A stretch of DNA of 64,000 bases from Natronorubrum aibiense. GTDB lineage: Archaea > Halobacteriota > Halobacteria > Halobacteriales > Natrialbaceae. The stretch covers positions 2,604,001 through 2,668,000 of the forward strand of contig NZ_CP045488.1 in the NCBI RefSeq assembly GCF_009392895.1, in the 5' to 3' direction. The position numbers and the translations under genes were made by a program. Under the pieces are notes generated by a model, which was given only the letters and a program-made list of their open reading frames with translations, was not told the origin of the DNA and searched no databases. Positions 7,594 through 15,584 of this stretch are shown one piece after another; the stretch's first letter is position 1; every line of letters starts with the position of its first letter.

Positions 7594-8631
7594 ATGTCAG
7601 AGCAGGAGGAACGACCGGATTTCAAATATGATGGGCAACTCATCTTTAATGGGATCCGTGCAACAACTGTTCATTCAGAAAGGCCTGATGAGTTGAAAGA
7701 TGATCTTCTTGGGGGGCTATCTGAGTTCGAGAGAGGTAAGCCAAATAGAGAGAATGAGGGCTTTTCGGATATAGATCTCGCACGGTTAGCAAACGGTCAA
7801 GAGTATCTGCTTGAGAGTGACCTTGCGGAATTAGCAAGCAGGATCATAGATAAGAAATACACTTGGGAGAATTATAAAGGCACAAAGAATCTGGAATTTG
7901 TAGACAATAATGGAAAGCAAACAAGAGCCTGGTTGAGGCAGACAAATGAGGCTTATGTCTACTGGGATTACCCTGATTATATGCTTGTTCAAGGGGCCCA
8001 AGGAAAGGTAGAACAGACTGAGAAAGCGATAAACAGTGAATTAGGAGAGGATGTAACTGTAGACGATCTTGGTTTCCACCCAGACTTTCTTCTTTGGTTC
8101 CTTTATCGCCATGACTATGCTGAAGAGGGAATTCCAGGCCCGATCAAACCGATAAAGTTGGAGTCCTCGGAAGTTTCAGGCGATCTGGAACAGTACGGGC
8201 AAGTAAACCGGGTTGAAGATTCGAAAAACATTGGCGAATCACTACCAATCATCCTTGCTCTTCTCCAAGAGATGGACTTCCAAATGATGGAAGGAATATT
8301 CAAAGTGAATGGTTATGATGTCAATGCCGAAATAAAGAAGGAAGGTAGAATTCATGTTATGGTGAGCGGATCTATTGACCGCGCGGAAACCCATCTTAAA
8401 AGAGCGCTGATAGCGCTATTCTTCGTTTCAGAGTTTGTGAGGCTTTATAGAGAGTGGCAAAGCATGGACAAGAAAGAGAAGTATCCACCATTTACGTTCT
8501 TTGATGACCTCGCAGGAACTGCAGCAGAAAACAACGTTGATTTAGACTTTGATCTTGACAGTCTCATTGAAGACTTTGAAGAGAAGCGCGACGAAAGAGC
8601 AGACCCAGACGACTTTGACTATATTGGATAA
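7594..8631 (+). CDS. Unknown protein, first of an AT-rich three-gene set
   Basis: 345 residues from the ATG at 7594 (MSEQEERPDFKY). The frame opens at 7483 inside the previous gene, but the AT-rich stretch just before 7594 looks like a promoter. No domain is recognised. It looks globular and cytoplasmic, with a helical stretch (HLKRALIALFFVSEFVRLYREW) and an acidic tail. Base composition is clearly more AT-rich than the chromosome, so it was probably acquired. The two following genes have the same strand and composition, suggesting one functional unit. Confidence 0.6.
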   Translation: MSEQEERPDFKYDGQLIFNGIRATTVHSERPDELKDDLLGGLSEFERGKPNRENEGFSDIDLARLANGQEYLLESDLAELASRIIDKKYTWENYKGTKNLEFVDNNGKQTRAWLRQTNEAYVYWDYPDYMLVQGAQGKVEQTEKAINSELGEDVTVDDLGFHPDFLLWFLYRHDYAEEGIPGPIKPIKLESSEVSGDLEQYGQVNRVEDSKNIGESLPIILALLQEMDFQMMEGIFKVNGYDVNAEIKKEGRIHVMVSGSIDRAETHLKRALIALFFVSEFVRLYREWQSMDKKEKYPPFTFFDDLAGTAAENNVDLDFDLDSLIEDFEEKRDERADPDDFDYIG

Positions 8632-8687
8632 AAGAGAATTGGGGAAAAGACGTATGATGTGCCAATACAGATTTCAAACTAGATAGT

Positions 8688-9323
8688 ATGGTGGAAAGCG
8701 TCCGCAGAGCTCGAGTTCAGGACGTGGACAACCCATCGTTAGAACCTTCTGAGGAAATTGATATTACTCTTAATCCAGCAGAGGTCCCTCCCACATTTGA
8801 GGATTTAACTTTATATCCCTTTTCGGACCAGAAAATAGTTCGTGGTACCTATGAGTATGAGTCTTCGCCTCGATTCGGTAGCCCTGAAAAGGCAGAAGGA
8901 GAATTCCAGATTAGATCTGGGTCTGGCTTAATCATTTTACAGACAGATAGCGATCGTCCTCGTCCAGAGAAGATTCTTAAAGCATTAGAAAACAGTATAA
9001 ATAGTGGATTTGAAATAAAGAGCGATTTTGTTCCTAATCAGCGGAAGGCTTGGGACTTCGTAGAGAAATCTGATAAGGTATTAAGTTTGAAATTGTTTAC
9101 TCCTTCTGGTTCTGTCAAGAGAGCTAATGAGATAGATTCTGATTGGGATGAACTGAAGAATCAGAGCCCTATCAAGAATGCATATCTCGAATTTGAGAAT
9201 GCTGATGGAGAACCAATCCAAGTTGAATATCTGAATGATAGATTGATAATTGACTCAGAAGTGCAAAGTGATAGAGATTATATAATTCAGATCTTCGAGT
9301 CAACAGTAGTCTCTAATTCATAG
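8688..9323 (+). CDS. Unknown protein, second of the three-gene set
   Basis: 211 residues, rich in beta-type segments with charged linkers (FQIRSGSGLIILQT, then AYLEFENADGEPIQVEYL, then RLIIDSE). No signal peptide or membrane segment and no recognised domain. It starts 56 bases after the first gene and ends immediately before the ATG of the membrane-protein gene. AT-rich like its neighbours. Confidence 0.55.
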   Translation: MVESVRRARVQDVDNPSLEPSEEIDITLNPAEVPPTFEDLTLYPFSDQKIVRGTYEYESSPRFGSPEKAEGEFQIRSGSGLIILQTDSDRPRPEKILKALENSINSGFEIKSDFVPNQRKAWDFVEKSDKVLSLKLFTPSGSVKRANEIDSDWDELKNQSPIKNAYLEFENADGEPIQVEYLNDRLIIDSEVQSDRDYIIQIFESTVVSNS

Positions 9324-9965
9324 ATGAATGGTGACTCTAAATGGGATAGATATCTCCCCCAAAAAGCCATTATTTTTCTCAAGGCATATACAAGCACACT
9401 CCTGTTCAAGATCAGTCCTCTAATTTCCACTATATTCTGGATATCTTCTGCTATAGTGAACAAATTCTCAAAAGCAATACCCCATGCAGGAATGGCGTAT
9501 TTAAGTCTTGTCACTTTAGCTCTTGGAAGTATAATTCTCCCCAGCTTATGGTTCTACCAGCAAAACCGCCCCTTCCATATCTTCCTAACATGGACCCCTG
9601 CAGAACCAGAAGCGGTTGATCGACGTCTGAAACATAAAGAGTTAGTTCGAATCAGGGATGCAGAAAATGGAGGTGCGAATCCCTGCGCCATAATACACGT
9701 ATATGTTGATAAGAAGGTGGGGGAATATGAATTGAAAATTGATGCGAAGGGTCCTCTCAAAGCAAAACCAAGCTTTGCTCCTGCAGAATCTAAACACGAA
9801 GACGGAAATAAAATAGTGTGTCAGAATGTAGAAACTCATGATTTCTATTTCCCACTTGAAATAGAGGAGGTAACGGGACATGAGGGGGGAGAACTAAACA
9901 GATATGTGCATATCACTGACGAAAGGAGAAATGGCAGAAGGCTGTTAGAACTTGAAATTCTATAG
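9324..9965 (+). CDS. Membrane-anchored unknown protein, third of the three-gene set
   Basis: 213 residues. The N-terminus has two probable membrane segments (LLFKISPLISTIFWISSAIV and YLSLVTLALGSIILPSLWFY), followed by a soluble beta-rich domain of about 120 residues. Its ATG directly follows the stop of the preceding gene. A mini-transposon sits 4 bases after its stop, so any downstream partner would have been separated. Two soluble proteins plus one membrane protein fits a sensor/effector or superinfection-exclusion set, but no motif proves it. Confidence 0.55.
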   Translation: MNGDSKWDRYLPQKAIIFLKAYTSTLLFKISPLISTIFWISSAIVNKFSKAIPHAGMAYLSLVTLALGSIILPSLWFYQQNRPFHIFLTWTPAEPEAVDRRLKHKELVRIRDAENGGANPCAIIHVYVDKKVGEYELKIDAKGPLKAKPSFAPAESKHEDGNKIVCQNVETHDFYFPLEIEEVTGHEGGELNRYVHITDERRNGRRLLELEIL

Positions 9966-9977
9966 TTGAGTATATTT

Positions 9978-10517
9978 GGCTCTGTTGAAACCCTCAATCG
10001 CTGATAGTTTGGCGTGATCGTGCTGAATACAGAGGATAAGTTCAGCACGATAACTTTGTTTGGTACATATCAAAATTACTGAATATTATTCACACTACAC
10101 GTGCGCATATACCGGTAATTTCTTAAAAGCAATCTGCAAACTCAATTACATGACTACTATAATTGTGCCAAAAGAAAACCGGCCCAGTCTTACAAAGTAC
10201 GTCATTCTCACCATAGTTGGGATACTTTTCGTCAGCATATTCATCATATCGATGACGTATAAATACGAACAATTAGCGCTTGGTGGCTATTTTATTACAG
10301 GAATTATTAATATCACTATCATTTTCAAAATGATGGAATCCCTTCTCAAAGAATGGTTTGAAGCTGCGGAGCTCATCGAGGAGTGAACCAGTAGATACGA
10401 AGTGTGGCCCTGACTGAGCAACCACCACCTTCGCAAATCGGGCCAGATCTCGTGCAACATTTGCGCCCTGTATTCAGCACGACAATCCTGTCACGTTCTG
10501 AGGGTTTCAACAGAGCC
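9978..10517. mobile_element. 540-bp non-autonomous transposon with a small membrane-protein gene
   Basis: Perfect 19-bp terminal inverted repeats (GGCTCTGTTGAAACCCTCA at 9978-9996 and its complement at 10499-10517) are flanked by an exact 8-bp target duplication, GTATATTT (9970-9977 and 10518-10525). Subterminal inverted motifs (CGTGCTGAATACAGAG inside the left end, CTGTATTCAGCACG inside the right) lie further in. There is no transposase. The ends resemble those of the IS5-type element at 30557-32708, whose transposase or a relative may mobilise it. It carries one small ORF. Confidence 0.9.
10150..10386 (+). CDS. Small two-segment membrane protein carried by the mini-transposon
   Basis: 78 residues from the ATG at 10150 (MTTIIVPKENRPSL). 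The frame is open to 10060 but the upstream part looks non-coding. Two probable membrane helices: YVILTIVGILFVSIFIISM and LALGGYFITGIINITIIF. It is wholly inside the transposon and so is cargo. Function unknown. Confidence 0.5.
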   Translation: MTTIIVPKENRPSLTKYVILTIVGILFVSIFIISMTYKYEQLALGGYFITGIINITIIFKMMESLLKEWFEAAELIEE

Positions 10518-10528
10518 GTATATTTATA

Positions 10529-11116
10529 TCATATCCAATCAACCTTTCTACGCTCCCGTTGCTGAGCTTCTGGACTAAAACTGCCTCGATAGTGTTCAAG
10601 GAAGGTCTCAAGGTCATTCCATCCACCCCAGTCGCACACCATGAGTGGATCGACATCGGCGGAGGCGAGCGCGGTCGCCCAAGTCCGTCGGAGATCATGG
10701 AAGCCGAGATGGTCCCACCCAGCGTCTCCTGTTTCATCGTACAATTGGTCAGAAGCGGATCGAACCCACCGCCGAAGTGACCGAGTGCTTGAGATCTCGA
10801 CGAGCGGCGAGCTGGCCGATGCCTCGCGCACATCGTCGACCGTCCGGATGGTCGTCGCGAGATCGCGCGGAACGGGGGTCTCGCGGAACTTGTCTCCTTT
10901 CCCATGCCAGACGCGGAGCATCGTCCCGGCGTTGGTGTCAACGATGTCTTCCGGAGCGACGTCGAGAACTTCGTGAGAGCGGAGTCCGCAGCGCGCACCG
11001 AGTGCGAATGCAATTCGTTGCTGGGTTCCATCGGCAACCTCGAGCAACTGTTCTACTTCGTCCTGACTGAGCCAGACCTTCATGTCGTCGCGGTTCTCGT
11101 GCTGTTGGAGATTCAT
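10529..11116 (-). CDS. Second tyrosine recombinase, compact form
   Basis: 195 residues from MNLQQHENRDD (the frame is open to 11182). It is essentially a catalytic domain alone: Arg I in CGLRSHEVL, a Lys in GKGDKFRE, HxxR in FHDLRRTWA, and Tyr in FLEHYRGS. Short recombinases of this kind are known from haloviruses such as SNJ2 and from plasmids. It is not beside an attachment site. Its 3' end lies 3 bases from the mini-transposon target duplication. It may be a remnant of another element or act in resolution or DNA inversion. Confidence 0.75.
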   Translation of the reverse strand: MNLQQHENRDDMKVWLSQDEVEQLLEVADGTQQRIAFALGARCGLRSHEVLDVAPEDIVDTNAGTMLRVWHGKGDKFRETPVPRDLATTIRTVDDVREASASSPLVEISSTRSLRRWVRSASDQLYDETGDAGWDHLGFHDLRRTWATALASADVDPLMVCDWGGWNDLETFLEHYRGSFSPEAQQRERRKVDWI

Positions 11117-11257
11117 GGTGTCCGGTATGCCTGCATCTCGGACAAATATCGCCAGCAATCTAGGTTTTTCGGTGGTTCTCAAGGGGGTGATCGGGCCGAT
11201 TCTGTCCGACTCTACCGCAATTCTCGGACAAGCCAGATGATTTTCTCATCAGATATC

Positions 11258-11725
11258 TTAGGACGGAATCAGAGTTCCACCGATTGCTATACTTGTTCCA
11301 AGAACAGCGATTGCTAATCCAGTGTTACGACATGACCTTTCAATTGACAAGGTTAGCAGTTCTACCAGCGTACGCTGAGCTGGCTTACCTCCGAGAAACT
11401 GTTCTCTACTCCCATCAGAGTATTCTGCTTCAATGTGTGCCGCAACATTCTCTACTTTTGTTGGTAGACGATCTGGGGGGTCATTGATATCATGATCATC
11501 TACATAATCAACAAGTTCTTTACAGACACGTCGGTGTCCAATAGTAAATCTATGGCCCGAATCTCTATTTTTCACCCTTTTTCTGATACGGAAAAGGTCA
11601 CGAGTGAAAGGTGTATTTCTATAAAAATGCCTCCGAATTTGACGGTCTAGATCTGGAACAACACGGATGAATGTTCCTATACCTGTTAAAGTGATCCCAA
11701 TGGCAGATATGATCTGACCTATCAT
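11258..11725 (-). CDS. Small membrane protein of unknown function
   Basis: 155 residues with probable membrane helices at both ends (IISAIGITLTGIGTFI and TGLAIAVLGTSIAIGGTLI) and a basic, polar middle. No recognised family. AT-rich, in the accessory zone of the provirus. Confidence 0.45.
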   Translation of the reverse strand: MIGQIISAIGITLTGIGTFIRVVPDLDRQIRRHFYRNTPFTRDLFRIRKRVKNRDSGHRFTIGHRRVCKELVDYVDDHDINDPPDRLPTKVENVAAHIEAEYSDGSREQFLGGKPAQRTLVELLTLSIERSCRNTGLAIAVLGTSIAIGGTLIPS

Positions 11726-11893
11726 ATATTACTGATGAGTCGAGACAGCAGTTAATATCTCTCATGTCTTTGTATTCATCCGAGACTGTTCGTATTCTCG
11801 GACACCCCTATGGTGTGCCACGAGAAGGTTGTAACCGAGACTCCACATTCCTCCCCCTAGATTCATTATATCTGACTGTTCCTGTATAGATGA

Positions 11894-12322
11894 ATGGGTG
11901 AGTGTGATTTCCGGGATTGCTCTGGGGATGGTAGTATAGCAAACTCTTGCTCTTACTGCGGGTTTAGCTACTGCTCCAATCATCGACTCCCAGAGAAACA
12001 TAACTGTCCAGCATTATCAGATTTGAATACGCTTGGACCAGATTTTAGAGAAGAAATTAATCTCTCGGAATCAGTACCAAATAAGCAGTCTGTAAGTGAG
12101 ACAACCGAGAAGACAGAGTGTAATCGCTGTTCAAACTACACTACGTCTGAGCGCGAATTCTGCCTCGAATGCCGACGGAAAGAACAGACGATCTCCTCAA
12201 GGAGCCCAGACGTGAGTGTGGACGGGTCGGTTGAATCGAAGAACGATAGCGAAAAAGAAGATACAGACTCAAGTAACTCGGAAAGCATCCTATCTAAACT
12301 TAAATCGATCTTAGGACGCTGA
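11894..12322 (+). CDS. AN1-type zinc-finger protein
   Basis: 142 residues. The N-terminal 40 residues form an AN1-like finger: paired Cys in CDFRDC, CSYCGFSYCSNH, then HNCP. A second knuckle, CNRCSNY and CLECRR, lies at about 100-120, followed by a Ser/Asp-rich linker and a short C-terminal helix (ILSKLKSIL). AN1-finger proteins are common in haloarchaea, often on mobile DNA, and their role is unknown. Single gene, AT-rich. Confidence 0.6.
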   Translation: MGECDFRDCSGDGSIANSCSYCGFSYCSNHRLPEKHNCPALSDLNTLGPDFREEINLSESVPNKQSVSETTEKTECNRCSNYTTSEREFCLECRRKEQTISSRSPDVSVDGSVESKNDSEKEDTDSSNSESILSKLKSILGR

Positions 12323-12393
12323 ACAGTACATAGACCAAATCTGCCGCCGAGAACAATTAAGTCAGATATTACTCTACCTTTCCGACGTTCTCC

Positions 12394-13197
12394 TCAGGGT
12401 TTCGGGCTTTTTGGCCATGCAGGAATATCACCCTTCATTGCTCGGTGAGCCTGTTGCTTCAATATCTCTCGGGAATTCATACCAACGAACTCCTGAACTT
12501 CCTCTCGAAGATCTGCCACAATGAGGCCATATAATCGTGTGCTGAGTAGCCGTATGACAGAAAGAAAGATCAGACAGATATGGGTGGAGGGCGAGAGTAG
12601 ACTCTTATTCCAGAAAAATTGCGCAGCAATCCGATGCCAATCCTGATCGTTATCCCGTATATCCCCTGGCTTTTCAGACAACTCTTGATTGAACCTTCTG
12701 ATTAGATCTGAGTTCGTCTTTATTTGATGCACCACTATCTTATATGCGATAATGAAAGTAGTGCCTCCTATGAAAAATAGACTCCCAACAATCTCGGCTA
12801 TCGCGAAAAACATCGTGTTCTTCATCTGGAGGACACCAATCGCAGAGAATCCTCCGCCGAATAGGATAGTCCCAGCAGCTATGTAATAGAACAGTATCTT
12901 AATTCTCGATTCCCATCCTTCAAAAATAGAGGCCAGATTCGATAACTGGTTGTTCTGATCAAAATTTTCAGCCTCGATCTGGGCATCTTGAGCTAAATCG
13001 GACAACTGTGAATTTTCCATCTGAAGTCCCTTAACGACTACACTGCTTTTTGATCCTTCGTAGTACCAACTCAGGAAATCCTGTTTGACTGAATCGTGGA
13101 TAAGCGGGAAATAGCCGAAGTCAAAGAGCATCTCCGAGAAACTCTTCATCAGTATACTATTGGGTTTGCTAATACTTAGATATTGATTGGAACTCAA
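12394..13197 (-). CDS. Multi-pass membrane protein of unknown function
   Basis: 267 residues with about three membrane helices (ILFYYIAAGTILFGGGFSAI, FAIAEIVGSLFFIGGTTFII, and a weaker one at ICLIFLSVIRLLSTRLYGLI) and a long N-terminal soluble part. A later ATG (MKSFSEMLFDFG, residue 17) is a possible start. No family recognised. AT-rich accessory gene. Confidence 0.5.
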   Translation of the reverse strand: MSSNQYLSISKPNSILMKSFSEMLFDFGYFPLIHDSVKQDFLSWYYEGSKSSVVVKGLQMENSQLSDLAQDAQIEAENFDQNNQLSNLASIFEGWESRIKILFYYIAAGTILFGGGFSAIGVLQMKNTMFFAIAEIVGSLFFIGGTTFIIAYKIVVHQIKTNSDLIRRFNQELSEKPGDIRDNDQDWHRIAAQFFWNKSLLSPSTHICLIFLSVIRLLSTRLYGLIVADLREEVQEFVGMNSREILKQQAHRAMKGDIPAWPKSPKP

Positions 13198-13217
13198 AGT
13201 AGACCCGAGATTGGATA

Positions 13218-13340
13218 TCAGACATCCACATTACCAGGATAGGCAATAATGCCGGTAGGATACTTTTCTCGGAGCAGATCAGCGGTAATCTTTTCAGCTC
13301 GCTCTGTGCGTTCTAGTGTCCTCGAAACCCAAATTTGACT
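13218..13340 (-). pseudogene. C-terminal remnant of a lost gene
   Basis: The minus-strand frame opens after a TAG at 13341-13343 and encodes 40 residues ending in a TGA at 13218-13220. It contains SRTLERTERAEKITADLL and ends YPTGIIAYPGNVDV, which reads like a genuine protein C-terminus. There is no start codon, and the palindromic element begins 20 bases upstream of it. I infer a truncated gene. The family is not recognised. Confidence 0.3.
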
Positions 13341-13360
13341 CTACAGAACGTGAAAGACTG

Positions 13361-13440
13361 ATACAGTTTACTGTAGTCAATTACCGCCGATCGCCGGCCC
13401 GTTCTGGCGATCGGCGGTAAATAGTTACAGCAATCCGTAT
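13361..13440. repeat. Dispersed 80-bp palindromic element, copy A
   Basis: Outer arms ATACAGTTTACTGTAGTCAA and TACAGCAATCCGTAT surround the inner palindrome ACCGCCGATCGCC / GGCGATCGGCGGT. It matches the complement of 62506-62585 at 77 of 80 positions by my count. The copy in the provirus is nearly identical to one in the chromosome, so the element either moves or was exchanged recently. Confidence 0.85.
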
Positions 13441-13480
13441 GAGTCGTTCGTTTATATATCAGCCCAGATCCTGCTTGAAG

Positions 13481-13515
13481 TGTCCTCGAGGACGGGATTC
13501 GCGGACACAGTACTC
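13481..13515 (+). repeat. 35-bp direct repeat, copy 1 (left of RHH gene)
   Basis: Begins with the palindrome-like TGTCCTCGAGGACGGG and ends CGGACACAGTACTC. It matches 14242-14276 in the same orientation at 30 of 35 positions. The two copies bracket the RHH/coiled-coil gene. Possible binding site for that protein; inference. Confidence 0.5.
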
Positions 13516-13704
13516 GCGGTAACTTCGCTGTTACTTCTACCAACTTCAGGAGGGTTGGTTGAATTTTACTGATAAAAGACATATGTCAGCCAGAGAATCA
13601 CCGGGATATCGTTCGGTCAAAAAAAACTTCCACCACCATTGCAGTGAAAATCACATCGGTCAAACATTCGACTGACTTTTAAATTGTGTGCGTCTCGAAA
13701 GGAT

Positions 13705-14190
13705 ATGGAATCAGTGAGTATCTCCCTTCGTCCTGAAACCTTGGAAGCGCTTACTTCAGAAGCCGAGATTCAAGACTTCGATAGTCGATCGGAATACATT
13801 AGACATATTCTCCAGAGTCGACATCAGATTGAATCGATCGACCAAACGAAAGTCCAAGTTGTCGAGGAAGTTGCTGAACAACTCAAAGAATCTCACCATG
13901 GAAAAATTTCGGAAATTGAAGATCGACTAAGTGAATATGAACTACAACTCAACGATATCCACAATATATCTAAAAAGGCTAGAGAGCACCACGAATTCAT
14001 CGAACAAACAGAGGACAAAATTAGCGAATTAGCATCACAGGTAGCTTCAAACGAAGAGAAATTAGAAGAACACAGGCGTAGGTCGCATGAGCGTGACAGG
14101 GAGAGACGAAACAACGAAGAAGAAATTCGACAGTTGAAGAGACGCATAGAGGGACTCCAATCCGAACTTCGAGATCTCCGTGAAGATTAA
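13705..14190 (+). CDS. Ribbon-helix-helix DNA-binding protein with long coiled coil
   Basis: 161 residues from MESVSISLRPETLE (an upstream TTG at 13684 is less likely). Residues 1-45 are a ribbon-helix-helix domain: strand ESVSISL, then helices ETLEALTSEAE and SRSEYIRHILQ. The rest, to residue 161, is heptad-patterned and highly charged (EEKLEEHRRRSHERDRERR), forming a long coiled coil. This resembles centromere-binding or structural partition proteins more than a simple repressor, but no ParA-like ATPase is nearby. Flanked by two 35-bp direct repeats. Confidence 0.6.
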   Translation: MESVSISLRPETLEALTSEAEIQDFDSRSEYIRHILQSRHQIESIDQTKVQVVEEVAEQLKESHHGKISEIEDRLSEYELQLNDIHNISKKAREHHEFIEQTEDKISELASQVASNEEKLEEHRRRSHERDRERRNNEEEIRQLKRRIEGLQSELRDLRED

Positions 14191-14562
14191 TTCGGTTTGA
14201 CGACATGGCCATCTGCTGAATAGACCTTCTGTACTTACCGTTGTCCTCGAAGACGGGGTTCTCGGACACGGTATTCATAAAAAGTTCGCGCACAAACCAT
14301 GATCAAATCAGATAAGAACAGCACTTGTTCCATCCAAACCATCTCTCTTGAGAAGCTTTCTTCAAATTAAGGAATTCAGGACTTTCATTCATTACTATTT
14401 TCTTCGGTTCCTGCTGGAAGTAAGTTTCCTGTATTTACCAGTGACCCAAAAAGTCGTCCATGTTCCATCTTCAAACCCTCCCTCTTACTAGTATTTCACC
14501 GAAAGCCTTACCATCTAACCGATGGATAGTTGCCTCAGGAAGCGTTAGCTTGTGATACATGT
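14191..14562. other. Intergenic region with second 35-bp repeat
   Basis: 372 bases without a gene. It contains copy 2 of the direct repeat near the left end, then AT-rich sequence that should include the promoter of the gene at 14563. Nothing else is recognised. Confidence 0.5.
14242..14276 (+). repeat. 35-bp direct repeat, copy 2 (right of RHH gene)
   Basis: Begins TGTCCTCGAAGACGGG and ends CGGACACGGTATTC. Same orientation as copy 1, five mismatches, about 760 bases apart. Confidence 0.5.
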
Positions 14563-15573
14563 ATGACATCACTTTCTGTTGAAGAAGATCAAGCCCTTGC
14601 TCGGGACGCCGTTAGAGGACTTGAAGCAGCTATGGACGAGGAGAGCCTCACTACGGGCGAATTATTCACCGACCCAGAACCCTATGGAAGAGTCCGGTTA
14701 AACAAGCTCATTCATATGGCACTGGCTTGGGGCTATGATGAATCAGACAGGATCCCAATTCAGCATAGCTGGCATCGATATGGAGCAGATTATGGAAATG
14801 CGATTCCCCAAGTCTCGGAACTTCAGCCTACGGAGTTCTGTAATCTTCCTTCCCCTGACCAGCCAAGCATCTCTTCGCAGCACGGTAATCGATATCCGTC
14901 CAAAGAAGAATATTATCACTTCTTTATTAACAAAGTTGATCTTAACCGAATAGCTGGCCTCTCTATCCATGCTTTCTTAAAAGAATTCTATGAAGAATAC
15001 GCTCCTCCGAAGTACCGCAGTCTCTATCTCGCCAATGTGGATCTTCAGCGCATACTGCATAATCACTCTAAGTCGATTAATGTTGACCAATTTGGTGAAG
15101 AAGAGTATCAAGATATAACACGCACAGTAACTCACCTCCATACTGAATTAGTGTCGTGTTCTGATGAGGAGATACCTCAAATCGCTTCGAGAGTCGTTGA
15201 ATTCACAGATCTTCTTGAAGACACCTATATGATGCTGGCCTCACGTTCTGCTGAAGATGTCCCGAGTAGCCCAGAGTTGGTCATTCGAGAAATTAGCCGA
15301 GTATACCATGATACGGCATGGAAGTATGTCTCTGAGATCATCTCCAAATCAACGGCACAGGGAACCAATAGTTCGGAACTAGTCACAGCTGCCAGCGGTG
15401 AGATTGAAAAACTGGATTCCAGGCACAGAGGTGTGCCAGAACAGTTAATGTCCCTTATTGCAGATGCCGACCTTCTTCCCTCGCCTGAAGATTTCGATAT
15501 CACTTCAGATCCCGACTCGGAATCCGGTGAACAGTTCGTTGACCTTTCTGAAGAATACGCGAGTTTGAGCTAG
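14563..15573 (+). CDS. Possible Panacea-like antitoxin paired with a PIN protein
   Basis: 336 residues from MTSLSVEEDQ (the frame is open to 14530). The region RVRLNKLIHMALAWGY, followed by SWHRYGADYGNAIP, resembles the KLQKLLYFA ... YGPV pattern of Panacea (DUF4065/GepA/SocA) domains, which act as hyper-variable antitoxins. The rest is helical with an acidic end. It is followed after 11 bases by a PIN-domain gene, which makes a toxin/antitoxin or nuclease/partner pair likely. The Panacea link is from pattern only and is uncertain. Confidence 0.5.
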   Translation: MTSLSVEEDQALARDAVRGLEAAMDEESLTTGELFTDPEPYGRVRLNKLIHMALAWGYDESDRIPIQHSWHRYGADYGNAIPQVSELQPTEFCNLPSPDQPSISSQHGNRYPSKEEYYHFFINKVDLNRIAGLSIHAFLKEFYEEYAPPKYRSLYLANVDLQRILHNHSKSINVDQFGEEEYQDITRTVTHLHTELVSCSDEEIPQIASRVVEFTDLLEDTYMMLASRSAEDVPSSPELVIREISRVYHDTAWKYVSEIISKSTAQGTNSSELVTAASGEIEKLDSRHRGVPEQLMSLIADADLLPSPEDFDITSDPDSESGEQFVDLSEEYASLS

Positions 15574-15584
15574 GTTATATATTC

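Larger units (their letters stand above)
13198..13704. other. Gene-poor region with a gene remnant, palindromic repeat and direct repeat
   Basis: About 500 bases without an intact gene. They hold a leftward coding remnant, one copy of the dispersed 80-bp palindromic element, and the first copy of a 35-bp direct repeat. Short open frames here have no protein-like character. The promoter of the RHH gene must lie at the right end. Confidence 0.5.

Noticed and set aside
11785-11830. Possible third copy of the 35-bp direct repeat
   Set aside because: Only about 11 contiguous bases (TTCTCGGACAC) match; not enough to call a repeat.
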